Positions 1 through 5,384 of a stretch of 5,384 nucleotides of DNA are shown piece after piece; the stretch's first letter is position 1, and each line of letters opens with the position of its first letter. The DNA comes from an uncultured bacterium (lineage in GTDB: Bacteria > Verrucomicrobiota > Kiritimatiellia > RFP12 > UBA1067). Both the position numbers and the translations under genes were made by a program. The stretch lies in the NCBI GenBank assembly GCA_902779075.1, contig CACZAK010000273.1, positions 1-5,384 of the forward strand, read 5' to 3'. Below the pieces are notes generated by a model. The model was not told where the DNA came from, searched no databases, and saw nothing but the letters and a program-made list of their open reading frames with translations.

Positions 1-1
1 G

Positions 2-751
2 ATGATCGACAACTCCCGCGCGTTCCGCCAGGATCCGGAAGTCCCGCTCGTCGTTCCCCAGGTCAACGCCGAGGACCTCGACTGGAACAAGGGCGTCATA
101 GCGAACCCCAACTGCACGACCGCCATCATGCTCGAAGCCGTCGCGCCGCTCCACAAGGCGAAGGGGCTGAAGCGCGTGGTCGCGGCGACCTACCAGGCGG
201 CGTCTGGCGCAGGCCAGCCGGGACTTAACGAGCTCGAAGACCAGATTCGCGCCTACGCGAAGGGCGAACCGCTCGAGGTCAAGGCGTTCCAGCACCAGTT
301 GATGTACAACCTCATTCCCCACATCGACAAGTTCAACGAAGAGAACTGGTATACGCTCGAGGAGCTCAAGATGCTCAACGAGTCGCGCAAGATGCTTCAC
401 CATCCTACGCTGAAGCTCTCGTGCACCTGCGTGCGCGTGCCGATCGCGCGCGCCCACTCCGAGTCGCTGAACCTCGAGTTCGAGAACGACATCACGCCCG
501 CCGAGGCGCGCGAGATCCTCTCGAGGTGCGAAGGCGTCAGAGTCGTTGACGATCCGCTCAACGGCGGCTATCCGATGCCGCTCGACGCGACCGCGAAGTA
601 CGACGTTCTCGCGGGGCGCATCCGTCAGGATATTTCGCGCGACGACAAGAAGGGTCTCGAGATGTTCGTCTCTGGTGACCAGCTTCTTCGTGGCGCGGCG
701 CTCAATGCCGTCGAGATCGCGGAACACCTCGTCAAGCGCGGGCTAGTCTGA
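2..751 (+). CDS. asd: Aspartate-semialdehyde dehydrogenase, 5'-truncated by the window edge
   Basis: This enzyme reduces L-aspartyl-4-phosphate to L-aspartate-4-semialdehyde with NADPH in the cytoplasm, the branch point to lysine/diaminopimelate, threonine and methionine. The 249 visible residues carry the family landmarks: IDNSRAFR near the left edge, the catalytic cysteine in NPNCTT (visible residue 38), the TYQAASGAG loop (63-71, Q65), YTLEELKMLNESRK (117-130), and RVP..RAHSE (R145, H152), which supplies the substrate arginine and the general-base histidine. The protein ends LVKRGLV before TGA at 749-751. Family members run about 330-350 residues, so roughly 85-90 N-terminal residues, including the NADP-binding glycine motif, lie upstream. 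The ATG at 2-4 is an internal methionine where relatives usually have V or I before IDNS. The frame is intact and strongly GC-ending at third positions. It is followed after 4 bases by the transporter gene, probably on the same transcript. Confidence 0.96.
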   Translation: MIDNSRAFRQDPEVPLVVPQVNAEDLDWNKGVIANPNCTTAIMLEAVAPLHKAKGLKRVVAATYQAASGAGQPGLNELEDQIRAYAKGEPLEVKAFQHQLMYNLIPHIDKFNEENWYTLEELKMLNESRKMLHHPTLKLSCTCVRVPIARAHSESLNLEFENDITPAEAREILSRCEGVRVVDDPLNGGYPMPLDATAKYDVLAGRIRQDISRDDKKGLEMFVSGDQLLRGAALNAVEIAEHLVKRGLV

Positions 752-755
752 CGCC

Positions 756-2015
756 ATGGGTCGCTGGTACAAGTGGATCGTCGTCGCGCTTCTCAGCTGC
801 GCGTTCTTCTTCCACCAGGCCGACCGGGCCCTATTCGGGCTTCTTACCATACCGATCCAGGCCGATCTTGGGCTGAACGACAGCCAGATCGGCTGGATCA
901 ACACGGTCCTTAGCTGGACGCTTGCCGCTATGACGATGGTCGCTGGCTTTGCCGGCGACCGCCTGTCGCGCAAATGGCTTATCACGGGTTCGCTCATCTT
1001 CTGGTCGTTGATGACGATCTGCATGGGCTTCGTCGGCGACTGGAGGATATTCGGCGTCACTATCCCGGCGTTCTTCGTCGTGATGTTCTTCCGCTCGATA
1101 GCGACCGGCGGCGGCGAGAGCTTCTATGCGCCGAGCGCGATGGCGCTAATGGCCTCGCACCATAAGGAGACACGCTCTGTCGCGTTTTCAATCCACCAGG
1201 CTGCGCTCTACGTCGGGCTCATGACGTCTGGGATTCTCGTCGCCTGGGCACTTGGCATCCTCGGGTCTTGGCGGCACGTCTTCATGGCGTTCGGCGGCGC
1301 GGGATTCTTGCTTGGCATGTTCTTCATCTGGGCGCTGAAAGACGGCTCGCGCAGCGAAGATCGCGGAGCGGAGAAGGGGGATTTGTGCGCGGGACTCAAG
1401 GCGTTTTTCTGCAATCCTTCGGCCCTTTGCGCGACTGCCGGTTTTATCGCGATAGTCTTCGTCAATAACGCCTATCTCTTCTGGGCGCCAAAATTCATGG
1501 CGCTTAAGTTCAAGTGCGACGTCGGAGTGGCCGGCGCGCAGACGATGCTCTGGCATCACCTCTTCGCGTTTGCCGCCATCATGGCAGGAGGCGTATTGAC
1601 CGACCATTTCGTGAAGCGCTGGCCGCGTTTCCGCCTTGCGCTTCAGATATCGGCGCTTCTTCTCGGGGCTCCCTGCCTCGTTCTAGTGGGCTTCAGCTCA
1701 TCGATTGCCACGACGGTCGCAATGACTGCGCTATACGGCGTGTTCCGCGGCGCATTCGAGGTCAACACCCACGCATCCGTCTTCGACGTCGTTGCACCCG
1801 AGCATCGCTCTACGGTCGTCGGCTGCATGGTAATGAGCGCGTTTTTCTTCGGCGGGCTTTCTGGCGTCGCCATGGGCAAGCTCTCCGACGCCTACGGAAT
1901 TCTTGGGTTTGAGATCGGCTTCGCCATTCTCGGCGCTGCGTATGTCCTTGGTGCGTGCGTGATGATGATCTCGTTTTTCCACACCTTCGCCCGCGACCGC
2001 ATCGCCGAGCATTGA
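756..2015 (+). CDS. Major facilitator superfamily (MFS) transporter, about 12 membrane segments
   Basis: An inner-membrane secondary transporter of 419 residues, a normal MFS length. Hydrophobic segments alternate with short charged loops throughout. Motif A, GFAGDRLSRK, lies at residues 64-73 between segments 2 and 3, and a degenerate second copy (GGVLTDHFVKRW, 278-289) marks the second half. Segment 1 contains FFFHQADRALFG followed by PIQADLGLNDSQIGW (33-47), and FFRSIATGGGESFYAP (111-126) resembles the R-x-x-x-G-x-G-E-A-x-Y-x-P element of spinster-like and anion:cation symporter-like MFS proteins. A charged loop (194-212) separates the two six-helix halves. The ATG is 4 bases after the asd stop with no clear Shine-Dalgarno, consistent with translational coupling. 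The substrate is not deducible. Being next to asd might hint at amino acids or related metabolites, but that is weak. The 3' end (CAT TGA) overlaps a chance TTGACA. Confidence 0.92.
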   Translation: MGRWYKWIVVALLSCAFFFHQADRALFGLLTIPIQADLGLNDSQIGWINTVLSWTLAAMTMVAGFAGDRLSRKWLITGSLIFWSLMTICMGFVGDWRIFGVTIPAFFVVMFFRSIATGGGESFYAPSAMALMASHHKETRSVAFSIHQAALYVGLMTSGILVAWALGILGSWRHVFMAFGGAGFLLGMFFIWALKDGSRSEDRGAEKGDLCAGLKAFFCNPSALCATAGFIAIVFVNNAYLFWAPKFMALKFKCDVGVAGAQTMLWHHLFAFAAIMAGGVLTDHFVKRWPRFRLALQISALLLGAPCLVLVGFSSSIATTVAMTALYGVFRGAFEVNTHASVFDVVAPEHRSTVVGCMVMSAFFFGGLSGVAMGKLSDAYGILGFEIGFAILGAAYVLGACVMMISFFHTFARDRIAEH

Positions 2016-2054
2016 CAACTACACGCCGAAGGGTGGCAAATGACTCGCCGTTTC

Positions 2055-2063
2055 TGCTATAAT
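2055..2063 (+). promoter_or_regulatory. Extended -10 promoter box (TGCTATAAT)
   Basis: A perfect TATAAT hexamer (2058-2063) preceded by TG one base upstream (2055-2056) matches the sigma-70 extended -10 consensus. Six bases separate the hexamer from an ATG whose A is at 2070, which is where transcription would be expected to begin. The best candidate for a -35 at normal spacing (TGGCAA, 2034-2039, 18-bp spacer) matches the consensus in only 3 of 6 positions, but extended -10 promoters tolerate weak -35 boxes. It sits in a gene-free gap about 40 bases after the transporter stop. Activity is inferred from sequence only. Confidence 0.6.
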
Positions 2064-2069
2064 ATCCGC

Positions 2070-2207
2070 ATGAGCAACGAGATGTTCGAGAGGAACCTGC
2101 CGCCGTACCTGGCGCACGACCTTATGACCGACCTCCAGCGTCAGTTCTACAAGACATATCTCGCGGCGAGGTATAAGGTGATGTTTGCGCCGCTTTCCTC
2201 GCTTTAG
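2070..2207 (+). CDS. Hypothetical small protein, 45 residues, possibly leaderless
   Basis: This open frame reads MSNEMFERNLPPYLAHDLMT at its start, continues through DLQRQFYKTYLAARYKVMFA, and ends in two consecutive in-frame stops (TAG TAG, 2205-2210). I do not recognise the family. It is amphipathic and helical-looking after the PP pair, rich in tyrosine and arginine, with no signal peptide or membrane segment. Support for it being a gene is the extended -10 box placed so that +1 would fall on the ATG, and codons that mostly end in G or C like the upstream genes. There is no room for a ribosome binding site if that promoter is used, so translation would be leaderless. An in-frame ATG at 2040 would extend it by 10 codons across the promoter and is less likely. 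The C-terminal part may be damaged: the -1 frame stays open from 2177 to 2269 with better-looking codons. It could equally be a relic or a chance frame. Confidence 0.4.
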   Translation: MSNEMFERNLPPYLAHDLMTDLQRQFYKTYLAARYKVMFAPLSSL

Positions 2208-2269
2208 TAGTGTCCCGCAAGACCGCTCGCATGATCTACGACTGGGTTTACAACCACGGAATACACTGA
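2177..2269 (+). pseudogene. Possible frameshifted continuation of the small reading frame
   Basis: In the -1 frame relative to the 45-codon frame, the sequence after a TAA (2174-2176) stays open to TGA at 2267-2269. Its second half reads SRKTARMIYDWVYNHGIH, where 13 of the 17 codons from CGC (2216) to CAC (2264) end in G or C, the bias seen in asd and the transporter. The frame has no convincing start of its own beyond GTG (2210) or ATG (2231), which suggests it was once joined to the upstream frame. A single indel between about 2177 and 2204 would give a protein of about 66 residues. The last five residues (NHGIH) lie inside the 9-bp repeat array, so the original 3' end may have been replaced by the repeat. 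No classical slippery heptamer is evident, so programmed frameshifting is not favoured over decay. Confidence 0.25.
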
Positions 2270-2280
2270 ATACACGGAAG
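2255..2280 (+). repeat. Three 9-bp direct repeats (CACGGAATA type)
   Basis: Adjacent units are CACGGAATA (2255-2263), CACTGAATA (2264-2272) and CACGGAAG (2273-2280, diverging at its end). The second differs from the first by one base. Arrays of this flavour are, from memory, recurrent intergenic elements in environmental and gut bacterial genomes, but I cannot test how many copies this genome has. The last unit also forms the left arm of the hairpin that follows. Three units with no spacers do not make a CRISPR array. Confidence 0.7.
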
Positions 2281-2301
2281 CGATTCCGTGAGTTTTGTTT
2301 T
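2273..2301 (+). terminator. Hairpin with GNRA loop and T-rich tract, probable Rho-independent terminator
   Basis: CACGGAA (2273-2279) pairs perfectly with TTCCGTG (2284-2290) around a GCGA loop (2280-2283), a GNRA tetraloop when read on the plus strand. AGTTTTGTTTT (2291-2301) follows directly. The 7-bp stem is short but closed by G-C pairs, and the T tract is interrupted by a single G. It lies between the plus-strand genes and the convergent glycosyltransferase, whose stop codon (2300-2302) overlaps the end of the T tract. The opposite strand lacks a good T tract, so plus-strand termination is better supported than bidirectional use. Confidence 0.55.
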
Positions 2302-3223
2302 ATCCCGGCAGCAATAGCTTTAGGATGCCGACAACTGTGCCTTTCAGGTAAGACCAGGCAATGTCTGGGCGCTTGTTTTTTAACGCGACAAGTCCGTAGT
2401 AGACGGCAGACAGCGGAGCGAAGACTAATGCAACGGAAGCAATCTGCAGCAACGAGAAGTGTTTGCGCGCAAATCTAAGACGGTTGCGGGCAAAACAGTA
2501 TGTGCGGTAGGGTTTTTCGATTCCGAGTTGTCGCAGCTCTGGCACGCATCCAGGCTCAAGAAAGCCGTGGTGTGCTGTTCGTGCCGTTGTAAGGACGATT
2601 TCCTCGTAGTCCGCTTCGCGAATCTTCCAACCGAAATCTGATTCCTCAAATATCTGGACATACTTCTCGTCAAATCCGCCGACGGCATCGAAGACCTTTC
2701 GCGGGACCATGAAGCCGTTTGGATAATAAGATGTGGGATATGCCGTTGGGTTTTCTGGAAGTTCGGCAACTGGAAGGTTTGGGCAATAGTCCTTCGGCTG
2801 TGATGTCCATCTGTTGAAGTCGCTTCCGAGAGACCAGATGACATTGTTCTTGCCCGGTCGCATATGAATCGCCATCGGCGCGACAAGCCCCAGCTTCGCG
2901 TTCTCATTGAACGCCCGAGTCATCTCAACGAATATTCGCTTGTCAACTACATTGTCGTCGTCTAAGAAGAAGAGGTAGTCGCCAGTCGCTATCTTCGCGC
3001 CGTTGTTGCGTGACACCGCTTGGAATGAATTTCGTTCGTTGCGAATGTATCTTACCTTGTTGCTAAATCGTTCGTTTATCTTGATCTTCGTGTCGTCTGG
3101 CGAACAGTCGTCAACGACAATGACTTCAAGCTCGGGCCATTCCGTGTCAAGTATGCTCTGCACGCAGCGGCAGACCATCTCCGCGCGGTTGAACGTCGGG
3201 ACAATGGCGGAAATAGCAGGCAT
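2300..3223 (-). CDS. Family 2 glycosyltransferase (GT-A fold) with C-terminal membrane-associated segment
   Basis: This enzyme should transfer a sugar from a nucleotide-sugar donor to a glycan or lipid-linked acceptor on the cytoplasmic face of the membrane. Of its 307 residues, the N-terminus ISAIVPTFNRAEMV (4-17) and VIVVDDCSPDDT (34-45) form the nucleotide-binding start of the GT-A fold. LFFLDDDN (84-91) holds the metal-binding DxD motif. GGFDEKYVQIFEESDFGWKI (182-201) contains the late acidic E-D motif expected to provide the catalytic base. A hydrophobic stretch at about 258-281 and an amphipathic tail (289-305) suggest membrane anchoring, as in many O-antigen and rhamnosyl-type transferases. 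The donor and acceptor are not predictable. Its ATG overlaps the preceding LamG gene's stop by one base (TGATG) and lacks an obvious Shine-Dalgarno, so translation is probably coupled. Base composition is lower in G+C than asd (29/60 at 2701-2760 by hand count). Confidence 0.92.
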   Translation of the reverse strand: MPAISAIVPTFNRAEMVCRCVQSILDTEWPELEVIVVDDCSPDDTKIKINERFSNKVRYIRNERNSFQAVSRNNGAKIATGDYLFFLDDDNVVDKRIFVEMTRAFNENAKLGLVAPMAIHMRPGKNNVIWSLGSDFNRWTSQPKDYCPNLPVAELPENPTAYPTSYYPNGFMVPRKVFDAVGGFDEKYVQIFEESDFGWKIREADYEEIVLTTARTAHHGFLEPGCVPELRQLGIEKPYRTYCFARNRLRFARKHFSLLQIASVALVFAPLSAVYYGLVALKNKRPDIAWSYLKGTVVGILKLLLPG

Positions 3224-4305
3224 CAGAAATTGAAGTCTGTTTTTGCGTAGTTCCAGATCTTGAATTCATCGATCAGGAAAGGGGACTTGGTACTGTGTTC
3301 GTCAGCAGAGGCAGGGTCATGTGTGAAGGAGAGAAATGTCGGACCCGATATGATGGATGAGACATCTTCGTCGTTTCTAACGTGGTTTTGTATGTCGGGA
3401 ATATGCTTCCCGTCTACTACTAACGCCATTCGGGGATTGCCTGGAAGACTGGTTATGCCATCTTTATTCCAAATGACAGCATAATGATGCCAGTCTCGAT
3501 AGTCGCTATAAGGAAACAAATCTTCATAGCGAAGACTTCTGCATCCGCGAAAATTAGCCATATTTCCGAGAAGAGTCCAAGTGGAGAAACCTGAATTGCC
3601 ACCGCCATTGTTAGAGACGATGTCTATTCCGCTGAAAGTAGCATGGGTGAATTTTTGTGTTAGCGAGAAGAGGCGCGGGTCTCCGCCGCTTCCAATGTAT
3701 GACGATTGGTTGAGGATTTTCGCCCAGAATTCAATGCATCCTTCAGTATTGAAGAAATCTGCTGGGAGTTCAAACGAGGCGTTATTTGAATATACTGTTG
3801 TCTGTAGTGCCTTGCCAACCTTGCCTTGCCTGAAGTCGCCATGAAAGAATGTTCCTTTGGGGCCAACCGCAGGTGCTATGATTGAGTTCTCGTCGTCGAA
3901 CGTGCAGTGGAATATCAGCCCCTCATCATTGCCGCCTAAAGAGACTTTGCGCTCTGAAAGTGCGATAGAACGGAAATTCGAGCGTGGTATGTTGAGCTCT
4001 CCTAAGAGTGACTTGATGGCGAATGCCTCGTCCGCGACCGTCATCGCAAACTTGTCGCCGTTGTTTAACTCGATCTTCGATTCACCATTTGTGTTCACAA
4101 AGGTAACTGTTTTAACCAGCGCAGGGTCAAGCTCAAGCTTCTCCGTGAAGATAGTCGAGCCTGTAATGCGCTTTGTGGTAAATTCGCCTTTGACTGTCGA
4201 GCCGTCTTTGAGCGTTGCGTTGGCTGAGATTATCGTGGCATCCTGGGCAACTACTGCAAATGTAGCCGCTGAAAGAGCTGCAGATAGTATTGTTGCAAAT
4301 CTCAT
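3223..4305 (-). CDS. Secreted LamG-like (concanavalin A-like jelly-roll) domain protein, paralogue 1
   Basis: A 360-residue protein with a Sec signal peptide (MRFATILSAALSAATFAVVA, 1-20, cleavage probably after VVA or nearby). A beta-rich domain follows at about 27-117, with two similar halves beginning TLKDGSTVKGEF and IELNNGDKFAM. A LamG/Laminin_G_3-like domain spans about 129-360: GLIFHCTFDDEN (129-140), GPKGTFFHGDFRQGKVGKAL (148-167), IEFWAK (191-196), NNGGG (232-236), DWHHYAVIWN (271-280), LVVDGK (295-300) and IDEFKIWNYAKTDF (345-358). Such folds bind carbohydrate or protein, or serve as structural surface modules; catalysis is not indicated. I chose the ATG at 4303-4305 because it starts the signal peptide and has AAAGGAA 8 bases upstream. 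A longer frame from 4422 would add a basic non-signal leader and overlap the upstream gene. No lipobox or C-terminal sorting signal is visible. It is a tandem paralogue of the upstream gene and is coupled to the downstream glycosyltransferase. Confidence 0.88.
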   Translation of the reverse strand: MRFATILSAALSAATFAVVAQDATIISANATLKDGSTVKGEFTTKRITGSTIFTEKLELDPALVKTVTFVNTNGESKIELNNGDKFAMTVADEAFAIKSLLGELNIPRSNFRSIALSERKVSLGGNDEGLIFHCTFDDENSIIAPAVGPKGTFFHGDFRQGKVGKALQTTVYSNNASFELPADFFNTEGCIEFWAKILNQSSYIGSGGDPRLFSLTQKFTHATFSGIDIVSNNGGGNSGFSTWTLLGNMANFRGCRSLRYEDLFPYSDYRDWHHYAVIWNKDGITSLPGNPRMALVVDGKHIPDIQNHVRNDEDVSSIISGPTFLSFTHDPASADEHSTKSPFLIDEFKIWNYAKTDFNF

Positions 4306-4311
4306 TTTATG

Positions 4312-4319
4312 TTTCCTTT
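4312..4319 (-). promoter_or_regulatory. Ribosome binding site of LamG paralogue 1
   Basis: Read on the minus strand, AAAGGAAA lies within the 20-base gap between the upstream stop (4326-4328) and the ATG at 4305, with 8 bases between AAGGA and the start codon. This placement decides the start in favour of 4305 over the longer upstream frame. Confidence 0.7.
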
Positions 4320-4325
4320 GAAAGT

Positions 4326-5384
4326 CTAGAGTCCGAAATTGGTCTTGGCGTAGTTCCAGATTTTGAAGTCGTCGATGGTGAATGCGCGACGGCCATAGCC
4401 AGGCATTTCGTCTTCTCGGCAAGGGAACAACAGTGTCGAACCATCGGCTACATTTGCTGGACCTTTCCAGCTTGAGACGAACGGAGTAGAAAGAATGAGC
4501 CTTCCGTCAAGATAGACGGCGGCAGAGGGTTTGCCAGGGATCTCAACGCCATTGACATCCCAGACAAGTGCGTAATGATGCCATTCTGCGTCCGGTCGCA
4601 TGGGAGGACGCCGATAACTGGAGCGCATGGCACTTGAGTATTCAAAACTTGATGTTGCCATCCAAGGCAGCCCGTCCATTCGGAAGGTCAGGCCGTAGCC
4701 GCCGCCACCATTGTTGGAATTCCAGTCTTGGCTAATTTCGCCCTTGCCCATCTTGAGAATTTCGAAGAAGCGCGGGCATCCGCCTTCGGTGAGCGGCCCT
4801 AATTCATTGGCCTTGCCCCAGAATTCAATCGTTCCTGCGGTCCCGATCACTCCCGACGGAAGATCGAACTTTGCACCAGAAGTGAAAGCAGGGACAAATA
4901 GTGCGTCCCCATTTTTCCCGGGCGTGAATTCACCTCCTTGGAATATGCCTTTCGGTCCGACGGCAGGCGTGGTGATTGCGGCCTCGTTGTCGAACGTGCA
5001 GTAGAAGACAAGCCCGCCGTCCGCGGCATTCCCGCCGCGGCATACAGAGAGGGAGATCGCACGGAAGTTGGTGCGGGGTATCTCAAGGTCGCCGAGGAGC
5101 GACTTGATTTTAAAGCCAGCGTTGGAGATGTTCATCGCAAAGGCGTCGCCATTGACGAGGGAGACTTTCGCATCTCCGTTTGTGCTGGTGAAGGTGAACG
5201 ACTTGATGATGGTCGGGTCAAGGGCGAGTTGGTTGGCGAAGACTGTAGAGCCCGTTATTTTCTGCGCGAGAAATTCGCCCTTGACTGTCGAGCCGTCTTT
5301 AAGTGTGGCGTTGGCAGAGACAACGGCGTCATCCGCGACCAAGACTGCAGAAATGGCAGATGCAAAGACTGCTGCTATGAAATG
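4326..5384 (-). CDS. Secreted LamG-like domain protein, paralogue 2, 5' end beyond the window
   Basis: 352 residues plus TAG are visible; the frame stays open to the right edge, where it reads HFIAAVFASAISAVLVADDA. That is the hydrophobic core and cleavage region (LVA before DDA) of a signal peptide missing only its first residues, probably just the initiator and a basic residue or two. A TTG at 5342 is an internal leucine, not a start. The layout copies its downstream neighbour. The beta-rich N-domain spans about 24-113 of the visible residues (ATLKDGSTVKGEF, then VSLVNGDAFAM, then IKSLLGDLEIPRTNFR). The LamG-like domain spans about 124-352: GLVFYCTFDNE, GPKGIFQGGEF, IEFWGK (186-191), NNGGGG (224-229), EWHHYALVWD (267-276), VYLDG (290-294) and IDDFKIWNYAKTNF (337-350). 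The stop is 20 bases before the next gene's start, so it is the upstream member of a minus-strand operon with the second LamG gene and the glycosyltransferase. Its promoter is outside the window. Confidence 0.87.
   Translation of the reverse strand, partial: HFIAAVFASAISAVLVADDAVVSANATLKDGSTVKGEFLAQKITGSTVFANQLALDPTIIKSFTFTSTNGDAKVSLVNGDAFAMNISNAGFKIKSLLGDLEIPRTNFRAISLSVCRGGNAADGGLVFYCTFDNEAAITTPAVGPKGIFQGGEFTPGKNGDALFVPAFTSGAKFDLPSGVIGTAGTIEFWGKANELGPLTEGGCPRFFEILKMGKGEISQDWNSNNGGGGYGLTFRMDGLPWMATSSFEYSSAMRSSYRRPPMRPDAEWHHYALVWDVNGVEIPGKPSAAVYLDGRLILSTPFVSSWKGPANVADGSTLLFPCREDEMPGYGRRAFTIDDFKIWNYAKTNFGL

Noticed and set aside
1188..1607. Minus-strand 139-codon open frame within the transporter
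   Set aside because: Charged low-complexity product typical of antisense reading of GC-biased codons; the plus-strand MFS motifs are unambiguous.
2012..2017. TTGACA, a perfect -35 hexamer just before the intergenic promoter
   Set aside because: It overlaps the transporter stop and is 40 bases from the TATAAT box, more than twice the usable spacing; no -10 box sits 16-18 bases after it.
2255..2280. Short repeat array considered as a CRISPR remnant
   Set aside because: Units are 9 bp with no spacers and no cas genes nearby.
2185..2478. Plus-strand 97-codon open frame across the repeat and the glycosyltransferase 3' end
   Set aside because: It runs antisense to the well-supported glycosyltransferase, crosses the hairpin, and its product has no recognisable motif.
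3857..4321. Plus-strand 154-codon open frame opposite LamG paralogue 1
   Set aside because: A serine/alanine/valine-rich shadow of the LamG coding strand with no start signals or family features.
4306..4422. Longer start for LamG paralogue 1 (39 extra residues)
   Set aside because: The extra part is basic, not signal-like, overlaps the upstream gene's 3' end, and lies before a good ribosome binding site and signal peptide start at 4305.
5340..5342. TTG as the start of LamG paralogue 2
   Set aside because: The frame continues upstream through a signal-peptide hydrophobic core to the window edge; starting at TTG would cut the signal off.

Overview
The window reads as a bacterial chromosome segment with a G+C-rich left side and an A+T-richer patch on the right. 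My best guess is the PVC superphylum (Verrucomicrobiota, Kiritimatiellae or Lentisphaerae-like). That rests on the secreted LamG-like jelly-roll proteins and the general protein style. It is an inference, not an identification; no RNA gene or marker settles it.

Left, plus strand (2-2015): the 3' three quarters of aspartate-semialdehyde dehydrogenase (asd), entering from outside the window, followed after only 4 bases by a 419-residue major facilitator superfamily transporter. The tight spacing suggests one transcript. asd serves lysine/diaminopimelate, threonine and methionine synthesis; the transporter's substrate cannot be read from sequence.

Middle (2016-2299): a convergent intergenic zone. 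It holds a perfect extended -10 promoter box whose predicted start coincides with the ATG of a 45-codon reading frame (a leaderless arrangement). A second, codon-biased open stretch follows in the -1 frame. Then come three 9-bp direct repeats, the last forming a GNRA-loop hairpin followed by a T-rich tract (probable terminator).

Right, minus strand (5384-2300): a three-gene operon, read right to left. Two tandem paralogous secreted proteins each carry a signal peptide, a beta-rich N-terminal domain built of two similar halves, and a LamG-like C-terminal domain. They are followed by a family 2 glycosyltransferase whose start overlaps the preceding stop (TGATG). The first LamG gene runs off the right edge, so its start codon and the operon promoter are not visible. 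A plausible reading is an export and glycan-decoration module at the cell surface. Only the gene order and coupling are directly seen; the joint function is inference.
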